Assembly (NCBI RefSeq): GCF_051857475.1
Contig: NZ_JBPZGZ010000005.1
Coordinates: 62,001 to 126,000 of the forward strand
DNA length: 64,000 bases
Source of the DNA: Pelomonas sp051857475
Lineage (GTDB): Bacteria > Pseudomonadota > Gammaproteobacteria > Burkholderiales > Burkholderiaceae_C
Reading direction: 5' to 3'
Part shown: piece by piece, positions 1 to 9,597 of the stretch
Position numbering within the stretch: the stretch's first letter is position 1
Layout of the letters: each line of letters opens with the position of its first letter
The notes under the pieces: model-generated
Told to the model about the DNA's origin: nothing
The model's database searches: none
The model's input: only the letters and a program-made list of their open reading frames with translations
Program-made: the position numbers and the translations under genes

Positions 1-1
1 G

Positions 2-16
2 TTCAAGGACCGCTGA
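2..16 (+). CDS. 3' end of a gene cut by the window edge, possibly paaG
   Basis: The first bases can be read as the final codons FKDR followed by TGA at 14-16. This stop shares its A with the paaI start codon, which is the same kind of coupled junction used throughout this operon. Enoyl-CoA hydratases of the PaaG type often end in a short FK-x-R tail, and paaG is a usual neighbour of paaI, so the tail fits. Only four residues are visible, so the identity is an inference from context. Confidence 0.35.
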   Translation, partial: FKDR

Positions 17-440
17 TGGATGCACAAGCCGTTGCCGAGAAGGTCCGCGAAGTCATGTTCGCGGACGATGCCGCGAGCCGCATGCTGGGCTTGGAGATCG
101 AGGAAATCTCGCCCGGCCGGGCCGTCGCGACGATGACGGTGCGCGCCGACATGCTGAACGGTTTTGCCATCTGCCATGGTGGGCTGATCGCGACGCTGGC
201 GGATTCGGCCTTTGCCTTTGCCTGCAACAGCCGCAATGCGCTGACCGTGGCCTCGGGCTTTGGCATCGACATCCTGAAGTCGGCCAAATTGAATGACGTT
301 TTGACGGCGACGGCGGAGGAGACATCGCTGGCTGGCCGCACGGGGCTTTACGACATCACGGTGAAGAACCAGAACGGCGACCTGATCGCTGCCTTCCGGG
401 GTCGTTCCTACCGGCTGGGTGAGAGAAAGGTTTTCGAAGC

Positions 441-444
<4 letters not shown>
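16..444 (+). CDS. paaI: PaaI hotdog-fold acyl-CoA thioesterase
   Basis: A 142-residue hotdog thioesterase of the usual PaaI length. The family hydrolyses ring-hydroxylated phenylacetyl-CoA and related dead-end thioesters, freeing CoA when the epoxide pathway stalls. The HGG motif at residues 54-56, followed by LAD (Asp63), is the characteristic active-site helix. The protein has no signal peptide and is cytoplasmic. Its ATG overlaps the preceding stop, and its own TGA overlaps the paaK ATG (ATGA), so translation is coupled. Assignment is firm because the motif, size and paa context agree. Confidence 0.95.
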
Positions 445-1739
<1,295 letters not shown>

Positions 1740-1755
1740 GCAAGGAGCTTCAAGC

Positions 1756-2760
1756 ATGTACACCCAAGCCATGGATCTGATGGCGCGGGAAGCCAAGCCC
1801 AAGGTCGTCAAAAGCGCCGAGGAGCTGGCCCGCGAGGAAGCCTTCGAAGCCCGCATCGATGCCGGTGACTTCATCGAGGCCAAGGACTGGATGCCCGAGC
1901 ACTACCGCAAGACGCTGGTGCGCCAGATCAGCCAGCATGCCCACAGCGAGATCGTCGGCATGCTGCCCGAGGGCAACTGGATCACGCGCGCGCCCACGCT
2001 CAAGCGCAAGGCCATCCTGCTCGCCAAGGTGCAGGACGAGGGCGGCCACGGCCTCTACCTCTACGCCGCCGCCGAGACCCTGGGCACCAGCCGCGACGAG
2101 ATGACCGAGGCGCTGCTGTCGGGCAAGGCCAAGTACAGCTCCATCTTCAACTACCCCACGCTGACCTGGGCCGACATCGGCGTCATCGGCTGGCTGGTGG
2201 ACGGCGCGGCCATCATGAACCAGGTGCCGCTGTGCCGCTGCTCCTATGCGCCTTATGCGCGGGCCATGATCCGCGTCTGCCGCGAGGAAAGCTTCCATCA
2301 GCGCCAAGGCTATGAAAGCCTGCTGACGATGATGACCCATGGCACACCGGCGCAGAAGGCCATGGTGCAGGACGCCGTGAACCGCTGGTGGTGGCCGTCG
2401 CTGATGATGTTCGGCCCGGCCGACAAGGACTCGCCCAACTCCGAGCAGAGCATGCGCTGGGGCATCAAGCGTGTCACCAACGACCAGCTGCGCCAGAAGT
2501 TCGTCGACGCGACGATTCCGCAGGCCGACATCCTCGGCGTGACCGTACCCGACCCCGCGCTGAAGTGGAACGCCGAGCGCGACAGCTATGACTTCGGTGA
2601 GATCGACTGGGCCGAGTTCTGGCGCGTCGTCGGCGGCGAAGGCCCCTGCAACCGCGAGCGCCTGGCCGCCCGCAACAAGGCCTGGGACGACGGCGCCTGG
2701 GTGCGCGATGCGGCCCTGGCCCACGCGCGCAAGCAAGCCACCAAGGCCGAAGCGGCCTGA
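1756..2760 (+). CDS. paaA: 1,2-phenylacetyl-CoA epoxidase catalytic subunit A
   Basis: A 334-residue diiron subunit of the PaaABCE multicomponent oxygenase, which epoxidises the aromatic ring of phenylacetyl-CoA. Metal-binding signatures of the ferritin-like fold are visible: DEGGH around residues 94-98 and EESFH around 177-181, both E-x-x-H type. An AAGGAG sequence about 10 bases before the ATG supports this start. PaaA forms the catalytic core with PaaC and needs PaaB and the reductase PaaE, all encoded immediately downstream. The length matches the family. Confidence 0.97.
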   Translation: MYTQAMDLMAREAKPKVVKSAEELAREEAFEARIDAGDFIEAKDWMPEHYRKTLVRQISQHAHSEIVGMLPEGNWITRAPTLKRKAILLAKVQDEGGHGLYLYAAAETLGTSRDEMTEALLSGKAKYSSIFNYPTLTWADIGVIGWLVDGAAIMNQVPLCRCSYAPYARAMIRVCREESFHQRQGYESLLTMMTHGTPAQKAMVQDAVNRWWWPSLMMFGPADKDSPNSEQSMRWGIKRVTNDQLRQKFVDATIPQADILGVTVPDPALKWNAERDSYDFGEIDWAEFWRVVGGEGPCNRERLAARNKAWDDGAWVRDAALAHARKQATKAEAA

Positions 2761-2771
2761 GGAACAACAAG

Positions 2772-3065
2772 ATGAGCAACCCGAAGAACGAATGGCCGCT
2801 GTGGGAAGTCTTCGTCCGCAACAAGGCGGGCCTGGACCACAAGCACTGCGGCAGCCTGCACGCGCCCGACTCGGCCATGGCCATCCAGATGGCGCGCGAC
2901 GTCTACACCCGCCGCCAGGAAGGCACCAGCATCTGGGTCGTGCGCTCCGAGCAGATCGTCGCCAGCGACCCGACCGAGAAGGGCAGCCTGTTCGACCCGG
3001 CCGACGACAAGGTCTACCGCCATCCGACGTTCTATGAACTGCCGGACGAACTGAACCACATGTAA
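2772..3065 (+). CDS. paaB: 1,2-phenylacetyl-CoA epoxidase subunit B
   Basis: A 97-residue small subunit of the epoxidase. The family bridges PaaAC heterodimers in the complex and has no catalytic residues of its own. The N-terminal WPLWEVFVRNKAGLDHKHCG and the segment SAMAIQMARDVYTRR are typical. It follows paaA by 11 bases. A 128-base gap containing a GC-rich inverted repeat then separates it from paaC, which is wider than any other gap in the operon. Confidence 0.96.
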   Translation: MSNPKNEWPLWEVFVRNKAGLDHKHCGSLHAPDSAMAIQMARDVYTRRQEGTSIWVVRSEQIVASDPTEKGSLFDPADDKVYRHPTFYELPDELNHM

Positions 3066-3082
3066 GGACAGCCCACCCCCTA

Positions 3083-3113
3083 CTCGCTTCGCGAGCCCCC
3101 TCAAGGGGGCGAC
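3083..3113. repeat. GC-rich palindromic element inside the paa operon
   Basis: Between paaB and paaC there are two adjacent small palindromes: CTCGCTTCGCGAG and CCCCCTCAAGGGGG. Elements of this CCCCCT-AAGGGGG type are scattered between genes in many Burkholderiales, so this is probably a dispersed extragenic repeat. It is the only obvious non-coding structure in the operon and could act as an mRNA processing or stability element. A second copy with the same sequence was not seen in this window. Confidence 0.5.
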
Positions 3114-3193
3114 TCCGACAGCCCGGCAAAGCCGGATCTGTGGAGTCCGCTGAGTCGAACCCACTTGCCGCGAGTTGAACTGCGAACCCCATC

Positions 3194-3961
3194 ATGTCCG
3201 ATCCCCGATTTGTCTACGTCCTGCGCCTCGCGGACACCTGCCTCATCCACAGTCAGCGCCTGTCCGAATGGGCCGGCCACGCGCCGGTGCTGGAGGAAGA
3301 CCTGGCCCTGTCCAACATCGCCCTGGACCTGCTGGGCCAGGCCCGCGCGCTGCTGACCTACGCCGGGCAGCTCGAAAGCGCCGGCCGCGATGAAGACCAG
3401 CTCGCCTTCCTGCGCGAGGAGCGCGACTACCGCAACATCATCCTCGTCGAGTTGCCCAATGCGGCGGCCAGCCCCAGCGATGGCGGGGGTGGGCGTGACT
3501 TCGCGCTGACGACCTTGCGCAACGCGGCCATGGCCCTCTGGCTGGAACAGCTCTACGAGCGCCTGCAAACGAGTCTCGATACCGAGATCGCCGGCATCGC
3601 CGCCAAGTCGCTGAAGGAAGTCCGCTACCACCGCCAGCACAGCAGCGACTGGGTGGTGCGCCTGGGTGACGGCACGGCGGAGTCGCAGGCCCGCATGCAA
3701 GCCGCGCTGAACGTGCTCTGGCCCTACTTCAACGAGCTGTTCGCGGCCGACGGCGTCGACGGCGTCGGCCCGGCCTGGAACGAGCTGGAGCCCGAATGGC
3801 GCGCCCGCTGGGCCACGCTGATGCAGGAAGCGACGCTCAAGCTGCCGCGCGAAAGCGCCATGCAGCCGCGCGGCATCGATGGCATCCACAGCGAGCACAT
3901 GGGCCACATGCTGGGCACGATGCAGCATCTGCAGCGCACCTACCCGGGCGGTACGTGGTGA
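3194..3961 (+). CDS. paaC: 1,2-phenylacetyl-CoA epoxidase structural subunit C
   Basis: A 255-residue ferritin-like protein. PaaC pairs with PaaA but has lost the diiron site and serves a structural role. The N-terminal LADTCLIHSQRLSEW and the segment LALSNIALDLLGQARALL are family hallmarks. The ATG at 3194 has only a weak upstream ribosome binding site, so translation may be lower than that of paaA. The stop codon TGA shares its last base with the paaD start. Confidence 0.96.
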   Translation: MSDPRFVYVLRLADTCLIHSQRLSEWAGHAPVLEEDLALSNIALDLLGQARALLTYAGQLESAGRDEDQLAFLREERDYRNIILVELPNAAASPSDGGGGRDFALTTLRNAAMALWLEQLYERLQTSLDTEIAGIAAKSLKEVRYHRQHSSDWVVRLGDGTAESQARMQAALNVLWPYFNELFAADGVDGVGPAWNELEPEWRARWATLMQEATLKLPRESAMQPRGIDGIHSEHMGHMLGTMQHLQRTYPGGTW

Positions 3962-4428
3962 TGAACCTCTCCGCCGCTCGCGCCAAGCTCGCCGCCGTGC
4001 CCGACCCCGAGATCCCGGTGGTGACGCTGATGGACCTGGGCATCGTGCGCGATCTGCGCGAGACGGCGTCGGGCGTCGAGGTCGTGCTGACACCGACCTA
4101 CAGCGGCTGCCCGGCCACCGAGCTGATCGCCGACGACGTGCGCGCGGCGCTGGCTGAGTTTGGCGACGTGACCGTCACCATGCAGCGGGCGCCGGCCTGG
4201 AGCACCGACTGGATCACGCCCGAGGGCCGCCAGAAGCTGCAGCAATACGGCATCGTGCCGCCGCAGTGCAGCGCCGAGCAGGCCATCCGCGTCGTCCCCC
4301 GCCTGCGCTGCCCGCGCTGCGACAGCGGCTCGACCCAGCAGCTGTCGCGCTTCGGCTCCACGGCCTGCAAGTCCACCTGGCGCTGCATCGAGTGCCTGGA
4401 ACCTTTCGAATACTTCAAGCCCATCTGA
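3961..4428 (+). CDS. paaD: epoxidase maturation protein PaaD (DUF59/MIP18 type)
   Basis: A 155-residue protein needed for activity of the epoxidase, thought to help assemble its metal centres or the PaaE iron-sulfur cluster. The N-terminal half has the DUF59 signature VPDPEIPVVTLMDLGIV and the cysteine motif YSGCPATE. The C-terminal part carries a CPRC and a later C-x-x-C pair resembling a zinc ribbon. The chosen ATG overlaps the paaC stop. A longer frame extends upstream, but only inside paaC. PaaE begins one base after its stop. Confidence 0.95.
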   Translation: MNLSAARAKLAAVPDPEIPVVTLMDLGIVRDLRETASGVEVVLTPTYSGCPATELIADDVRAALAEFGDVTVTMQRAPAWSTDWITPEGRQKLQQYGIVPPQCSAEQAIRVVPRLRCPRCDSGSTQQLSRFGSTACKSTWRCIECLEPFEYFKPI

Positions 4429-4429
4429 C

Positions 4430-5488
4430 ATGGCTTTGCACTTCCACCCCCTGCGCGTGACTTCGGTCGAGCGCGACACCGAAGACGCCATGGTGGTCGG
4501 CTTCGAGGCGCCGCCCGAGGGCTTCGGCTTCGAGCCCGGCCAGTACCTGACGCTGCGCGCCAGCGTCGGCGGCCAGGAGCTGCGCCGCAGCTATTCCATC
4601 TGCTCCGACCGCCGCCTGCAGGTCGGCATCCGCCGGGTCGACGGCGGCGCCTTCTCGACCTGGGTGCACGAGCAGCTCAAGGCCGGCGACGTCATCGAGT
4701 CCTATCCGCCTCAGGGTCGCTTTGTGTTGCCCGCGCACGGCGAAGGCCGCCATGTGCTCTTCATCGCCGGCGGCTCGGGCATCACCCCCATCCTGGCCCT
4801 GCTGACGGCCCTGCTGGAGCGCGAGCCTCAGGCGCGCGCTACGCTGATCTACGCCAACCGCCGCACCGCGTCGACGATGTTCAAGGAAGAACTCGAAGAC
4901 CTGAAGAACCGCTTCATGACGCGGCTGTCCCTGCATCTGATCTTCAGCCGCGAGGCTGTCGACGCGCCGCTGTACGGCGGCCGCCTGGATGCCGGCAAGC
5001 TCAGCGCTTTCCTGGCCGGCCCGGTGCCCGCATCCAGCATCGACCAGGTTTTCGTCTGCGGACCGTTCGAGATGAACGACCAGGCCGAGGCCGCGCTGCT
5101 GGGGGCGGGCGTTTCGGCCGAGCGCATCCACATCGAGCGCTTCGGCACGCCGGAGACGCTGAGCGGCAAGCCGGTGCCGCATGAGGTCAAGGCCGGCGAC
5201 GCTGCCCAGGCCCAGGTCACGGTGATCCGCGATGGCCTGTCGCGTGTCATCGAATTCTTCTCTACCGACCCCAGCCTGCTCGACGCCGCGGCACGCGAAG
5301 GCATGGACGTGCCTTTCTCCTGCAAGAGCGGCGTCTGCTCCACCTGCCGCTGCAAGCTGGTCGAGGGCGAAGTGCGGATGGACAAGAACTTCGCACTGGA
5401 CAAGGCCGAGGTCGCTGCGGGCTTCATCTTGAGCTGCCAGGCGCATCCTTTGACGGAACGTGTGGTCATCAGCTTCGATGAACGGTGA
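4430..5488 (+). CDS. paaE: 1,2-phenylacetyl-CoA epoxidase reductase subunit E
   Basis: A 352-residue electron-transfer subunit that moves electrons from NADPH through FAD and a plant-type [2Fe-2S] cluster to the PaaAC diiron site. The FAD-binding segment RRSYSICS and the nucleotide-binding segment FIAGGSGITPILALL are in the N-terminal two thirds. The ferredoxin domain has cysteines at about 298, 303, 306 and 336 in the C-x4-C-x2-C plus distal C pattern. It starts one base after paaD and closes the epoxidase gene set. Confidence 0.97.
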   Translation: MALHFHPLRVTSVERDTEDAMVVGFEAPPEGFGFEPGQYLTLRASVGGQELRRSYSICSDRRLQVGIRRVDGGAFSTWVHEQLKAGDVIESYPPQGRFVLPAHGEGRHVLFIAGGSGITPILALLTALLEREPQARATLIYANRRTASTMFKEELEDLKNRFMTRLSLHLIFSREAVDAPLYGGRLDAGKLSAFLAGPVPASSIDQVFVCGPFEMNDQAEAALLGAGVSAERIHIERFGTPETLSGKPVPHEVKAGDAAQAQVTVIRDGLSRVIEFFSTDPSLLDAAAREGMDVPFSCKSGVCSTCRCKLVEGEVRMDKNFALDKAEVAAGFILSCQAHPLTERVVISFDER

Positions 5489-5513
5489 TGCGTGTGCGTG
5501 AACACATGAAGGT

Positions 5514-5584
5514 AGCCACAGAGGCACAGAGGAACAGAGAAATGCATCGCCGCTCTATCTCTGTGTCTCCGTGCCTCTGTGGCT
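5514..5584. repeat. imperfect inverted repeat of the CCACAGAGGCACAGAG type
   Basis: Two 27-base arms (5514-5540 and 5558-5584) are reverse complements at 24 of 27 positions, separated by 17 bases. The arm core, AGCCACAGAGGCAC, resembles a palindromic repeat found between genes in many proteobacteria. It lies between the paaE stop and the start of the TetR gene. As RNA it would fold into a long hairpin that could end or protect the paa message. The arms and their complementarity are visible; the function is inferred. Confidence 0.75.
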
Positions 5585-5615
5585 TTGTTTCGCTGCCTTC
5601 GCAGGCGGTCCGCTG

Positions 5616-6233
5616 ATGGCCAGAAAACGCGCCCCCGGCTTCGAAGCCCAGCGCGAGGACATCCTCGCTGCCGCTGCCCGCCTGTTTGCCGAGCAGGGCT
5701 TCAGCGCCACCTCCATGAACCAGGTTGCCGAGGCCTGTGGCGTGGCCAAGCCGACGCTGTATCACTACTTCCAGGACAAGCAGGAGCTGCTGGCCCAGAT
5801 CTGCGACAGCCATGTGCACGCCCTGCTGGCCCTGGTGGAGGAGATCAAGGCCCAGCAGCTGGCGCCCGACGCCCAGCTGCGCGCACTGATCGAGCGCTTC
5901 ACGCGCTCCTATGCCGACGCCCAGGCCCAGCACCGCGTGCTGACCAGCGAGATCAAATTCCTGGCCGATGCCGAGCGCGAGCGCCTGCTGGACGTGGAGC
6001 GCCGCGTCGTCAGCGAATTCGCCGCGGCTGTCAGCCTGGTGCGGCCCGAGCTGCGCGAGGCCAATCTGCACAAGCCCTTGACCATGCTGCTTTTTGGCAT
6101 GATCAACTGGACCTTCACCTGGCTGCGGCCCGACGGCGACCTGTCGCACGAGGCGCTGGCGGCCCTGGTCAGCGATCTGTTCTTTGGCGGTCTCGGCGCG
6201 GTCCAGCTGCGCCAGCCCGCCCTCATTCCATAA
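5616..6233 (+). CDS. TetR/AcrR-family regulator, PaaR-like
   Basis: A 205-residue repressor-type protein. The N-terminal helix-turn-helix is clear: ILAAAARLFAEQGFSATSMN, then VAEACGVAKPTLYHYF. The rest is a variable ligand-binding domain. TetR proteins within Burkholderiales paa clusters are commonly phenylacetyl-CoA-responsive repressors called PaaR, and that is the likely role here. The start at 5616 (MARKRAPGF) fits the family. An upstream in-frame extension would run into the inverted repeat. The gene lies in the same direction as paaE and 26 bases ahead of the binding-protein gene. Confidence 0.9.
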   Translation: MARKRAPGFEAQREDILAAAARLFAEQGFSATSMNQVAEACGVAKPTLYHYFQDKQELLAQICDSHVHALLALVEEIKAQQLAPDAQLRALIERFTRSYADAQAQHRVLTSEIKFLADAERERLLDVERRVVSEFAAAVSLVRPELREANLHKPLTMLLFGMINWTFTWLRPDGDLSHEALAALVSDLFFGGLGAVQLRQPALIP

Positions 6234-6259
6234 ACCCGAGACGCCCCGAGGAGACCCCC

Positions 6260-7405
6260 ATGAAGCAATTCAAGCAACTCGCCCTGGCCCTGGCCGCCAC
6301 CCTGAGCCTGGCGGCCCATGCCGACATCAACGTCGGCGTGACGCTGTCGGCCACCGGCCCGGCCGCCTCCCTCGGGATTCCGGAGAAGAACACCTTCGCG
6401 CTGATGCCCCAGACCCTGGGTGGCCAGAAGGTCAACTACATCGTGCTGGACGACGCCTCCGACACGACCACGGCCGTCGCCAACACGCGCAAGCTCATCA
6501 CCGAGAACAAGGTCGACATCGTCATCGGCTCGACCGTGACGCCCAACTCGCTGGCCATGATCGACGCCGTGTCCGAGTCCGGCACGCCCATGATCTCCAT
6601 GGCCGCTTCCGCCCGCATCGTCGAGCCTGTGGATGCCAAGAAGAAATGGGTCTTCAAGACGCCGCAGAACGACATCATGATGGCCCTGGCCATCGTGACC
6701 CACATGGTGGACAACGGCATCAAGACGGCCGCCTTCATCGGCTTTGCCGATGCCTATGGCGAGGGCTGGTGGGGCGAGTTCAACAAGATCGCCGCGACCA
6801 AGAAGCTCAATATCGTCGCCAGCGAACGCTACAACCGCACGGACACCTCCGTCACCGGTCAGGTGCTCAAGCTGGTGGCCGCCAAGCCCGACGCCATCCT
6901 GATCGCCGGTTCGGGCACGCCCGCGGCCCTGCCGCAGAAGGCGCTGAAGGAACGCGGCTACGCCGGCAAGATCTACCAGACCCATGGCATCGCCAACAAC
7001 GATTTCCTGCGCGTCGGCGGCAAGGACGTCGAAGGCACGCTGCTGCCCGCCGGCCCGGTGCTGGTCGCGGCCCAGTTGCCGGCCGACCACCCGGTGAAGA
7101 AGAGCGCCCAGGACTACATCGCCAAGTACGAAGCGGCCAATGGCAAGGGCTCGGTGTCGACCTTCGGTGGCCACGCCTGGGATGCCGGCCTGCTGCTGGC
7201 TGCTGCCGCCCCCGAGGCCCTGAAGAAGGCCCAGCCCGGCACACCCGCCTTCCGTTCGGCCCTGCGTGATGCGCTGGAGAACGTCAAGAACGTGGCCGGT
7301 GCGCATGGCGTGTTCAACATGTCGGCCGGTGACCACCTGGGCCTGGACCAGCGCGCCCGTGTGATGGTGCAAATCGAAAACGGAACCTGGAAGTTGATCA
7401 AGTGA
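6260..7405 (+). CDS. periplasmic substrate-binding protein of a branched-chain amino acid type ABC transporter
   Basis: A 381-residue protein with a clear signal peptide (MKQFKQLALALAATLSLAAHA) and a Peripla_BP_6/LivJ-type fold: GVTLSATGPAASLGIPEKN at the N terminus and FIGFADAYGEGWWGEF in the middle. Its place between the regulator and paaZ suggests it binds phenylacetate or a related aromatic acid, but the ligand is not proven. The permease and ATPase genes are absent from this window. A GAGGAG ribosome binding site precedes the ATG. Its stop overlaps the paaZ GTG start, so it is coupled to ring cleavage. Confidence 0.9.
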   Translation: MKQFKQLALALAATLSLAAHADINVGVTLSATGPAASLGIPEKNTFALMPQTLGGQKVNYIVLDDASDTTTAVANTRKLITENKVDIVIGSTVTPNSLAMIDAVSESGTPMISMAASARIVEPVDAKKKWVFKTPQNDIMMALAIVTHMVDNGIKTAAFIGFADAYGEGWWGEFNKIAATKKLNIVASERYNRTDTSVTGQVLKLVAAKPDAILIAGSGTPAALPQKALKERGYAGKIYQTHGIANNDFLRVGGKDVEGTLLPAGPVLVAAQLPADHPVKKSAQDYIAKYEAANGKGSVSTFGGHAWDAGLLLAAAAPEALKKAQPGTPAFRSALRDALENVKNVAGAHGVFNMSAGDHLGLDQRARVMVQIENGTWKLIK

Positions 7406-9444
7406 GCACGCTTCAGAGCTATATCGCCGGCCGCTGGGTCGGCGAACGCGCGGCCAAGCCGCTGACGAGCGCCATCAACGGCCGTGTCATCGCCCACACC
7501 CACGAGGAAGGCCTGGACTTCGCCGAGAGCCTGGCCTATGCCCGCGGCACGGCCTTGCCGAGCCTGCTGCGCACCCACTTCCAGGACCGCGCCCGTGTGC
7601 TGAAGGCCCTGGCCGGCTATCTGATGGAGCGCAAGGAAGAGCTGTATGCGATCAGCGCCCACACGGGTGCCACGCGCAGCGACTCCTGGATCGACATCGA
7701 GGGCGGCATCGGCACCTTGTTCGCCTATGCCTCCATCGGCGGCAAGGACCTGCCCAGCAGCAATGTGCTGCATGAAGGCCCGCCCATGCGCCTGGGCGCC
7801 AACAACCACTTCATCGGCAGCCATGTGATGGTGCCCAAGCGTGGCGTGGCCCTGCACATCAACGCCTTCAACTTCCCGATGTGGGGCATGTTGGAGAAGT
7901 TCGCGCCCAGCTTCCTGGCCGGCATGCCCTGCCTGGTGAAGCCGGCCACGGCGACCAGCTATGTGGCCGAGGCCTGCGTGCGCATGATCGTGGACTCGGG
8001 CCTGGTGCCCGCGGGTGCTCTGCAGCTCATCATCGGTGGCACGGGCGACCTGTTCGAACGCCTGGACGAGGCCGACGTGGTCACCTTCACCGGCAGCGCC
8101 GACACCGCGCTGATGCTGAAGGCCCACCCCAATCTGCTGAAGAAGAGCATCCCCTTCAACGCCGAGGCCGACAGCCTGAACTGCGCCATCCTCGCGCCCG
8201 ACGTGACGCCGGACGACCCGGAGTTCGACCTCTTCATCAAGGAGGTCTCGCGCGAGATGACGGCCAAGGCCGGCCAGAAGTGCACGGCCATCCGCCGCAC
8301 CATCGTGCCGGCCAAGCTCGTCGATGCCGTCGCCACCGCGCTGAAGGCCCGCCTGTCCAAGACCGTGGTGGGCGACCCCGCCGTCGAAGGCGTGCGCATG
8401 GGCGCCCTCGCCAGCAAGGCCCAGCAGGCCGATGTGGCCGAGCGCGTGGCCCAGCTGGCCCAGAACTGCGAGTTGCTGCTCTCGGCCAAGGACGGCTTTG
8501 CGCCCAAGGGCGAAGGCGTGGCCGACGGCGCCTTCTTCGCGCCGACGCTGCTGCTGGCACGTGACTCTGCTGTCAGCGATGCCCATCATCTGGAAGCCTT
8601 CGGCCCGGTGACGACGCTACTGCCCTACGGCGACTACGAGGAAGCCCTGCATCTGGCGACGCTGGGCCGCGGCAGCCTGGTCGGCACCGTCTGCACCAAG
8701 ACGCCGGCCCTGGCCGCGCAAGCCGTGCCGACCTTCGCGGCCTGGCATGGCCGCATGCTGGTGCTGGACCGTGAGGCCGCGCTGGAGAACACCGGCCACG
8801 GCTCGCCCCTGCCCAAGCTCAAGCACGGCGGCCCCGGCCGCGCCGGCGGTGGCGAGGAGCTGGGTGGCCTGCGCGCGGTCAAGCACTATCTGCAGCGCTG
8901 CGCCGTGCAGGGTTCGCCGACCATGATCTCGGCCGTCACCGGCGAGTACCAGCGCGGCGGCACCGTCACCGAGAGCGACATCCATCCCTTCCGCCGCTAC
9001 TTCGAGGACGTCGAGGTGGGCATGAGCCTGCTGACGCACCGCCGCACGGTGGGCGAGGCCGACATCGTCGCATTCGGCGGCCTGTCGGGCGATTACTTCT
9101 ATATGCACTTCGACGAAGTGGCGGCCAAGGAATCGCCCTTCGGTCAGCGCATCGCCCACGGCTATTTCGTGCTGTCGGCGGCGGCTGGGTTGTTCGTCAG
9201 CCCGGCGCCCGGCCCGGTACTGGCCAACTACGGCCTGGAGAATCTGCGCTTTGTGACGCCGGTCGCCATCGGCGACACCATCCAGGCCCGCCTGACCGCC
9301 AAGCGCAAGATCGACCGCCCGCCGCGTGATGACCAGCCCGCCCAGGGCGTCATCGGCTGGGACGTGGCCGTGACCAATCAGCGGGGCGAGCTCTGTGCGA
9401 GCTACGAGATCCTGACCTTGGTCGCCAAGCGCGAACGGACGTGA
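7402..9444 (+). CDS. paaZ: bifunctional oxepin-CoA hydrolase / 3-oxo-5,6-dehydrosuberyl-CoA semialdehyde dehydrogenase
   Basis: A 680-residue fusion enzyme that opens the oxepin-CoA ring and oxidises the resulting aldehyde with NADP. Residues 1 to about 520 are an aldehyde dehydrogenase with catalytic Cys294 (GQKCTAIRR) and Glu255 (NAEADSLN). The C-terminal region from about 530 is a MaoC-type hydratase with Asp564 and His569 in GDYFYMHFDE. The length equals that of the E. coli enzyme. The GTG start overlaps the preceding stop (GTGA). Both active sites are intact, so it should avoid the toxic aldehyde build-up seen with broken PaaZ. Confidence 0.97.
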   Translation: MSTLQSYIAGRWVGERAAKPLTSAINGRVIAHTHEEGLDFAESLAYARGTALPSLLRTHFQDRARVLKALAGYLMERKEELYAISAHTGATRSDSWIDIEGGIGTLFAYASIGGKDLPSSNVLHEGPPMRLGANNHFIGSHVMVPKRGVALHINAFNFPMWGMLEKFAPSFLAGMPCLVKPATATSYVAEACVRMIVDSGLVPAGALQLIIGGTGDLFERLDEADVVTFTGSADTALMLKAHPNLLKKSIPFNAEADSLNCAILAPDVTPDDPEFDLFIKEVSREMTAKAGQKCTAIRRTIVPAKLVDAVATALKARLSKTVVGDPAVEGVRMGALASKAQQADVAERVAQLAQNCELLLSAKDGFAPKGEGVADGAFFAPTLLLARDSAVSDAHHLEAFGPVTTLLPYGDYEEALHLATLGRGSLVGTVCTKTPALAAQAVPTFAAWHGRMLVLDREAALENTGHGSPLPKLKHGGPGRAGGGEELGGLRAVKHYLQRCAVQGSPTMISAVTGEYQRGGTVTESDIHPFRRYFEDVEVGMSLLTHRRTVGEADIVAFGGLSGDYFYMHFDEVAAKESPFGQRIAHGYFVLSAAAGLFVSPAPGPVLANYGLENLRFVTPVAIGDTIQARLTAKRKIDRPPRDDQPAQGVIGWDVAVTNQRGELCASYEILTLVAKRERT

Positions 9445-9468
9445 GCCCCTCGTCCAAGGATTACCTTG

Positions 9469-9563
9469 GCCGGTCCCCCGAGGGGACGGCGATGCTTGCG
9501 GCGTCGAGCCGCAAGCACATCGCCAGCGCGGGCCGGCTCGGGAGCGGCCCAGCGCTCGGCCCG
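9469..9563 (+). repeat. structured extragenic repeat, copy A
   Basis: This 95-base element matches, in reverse orientation, the segment at 52728-52820. In order it shows GGTCCCC-loop-GGGGAC, then a long stem: GGCGAT, GCTTGCGGC, loop GTCGA, GCCGCAAGC, an AC bulge, ATCGCC. Then come GGGCCGGCT and CGCTCGGCCCG. Copy B keeps the frame, the bulge and the loop type but has a different, still paired, inner stem. Such covariation suggests selection on the folded form. It lies just after paaZ. Confidence 0.7.
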
Positions 9564-9597
9564 CCGCAAGGGTTCACCACGCCGCGAAGCAACTGAG

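Noticed and set aside
5579..6259. An in-frame extension upstream of the binding protein covering the TetR gene
   Set aside because: The extension is a shifted reading of the TetR gene. The proper start has a ribosome binding site and a signal peptide.
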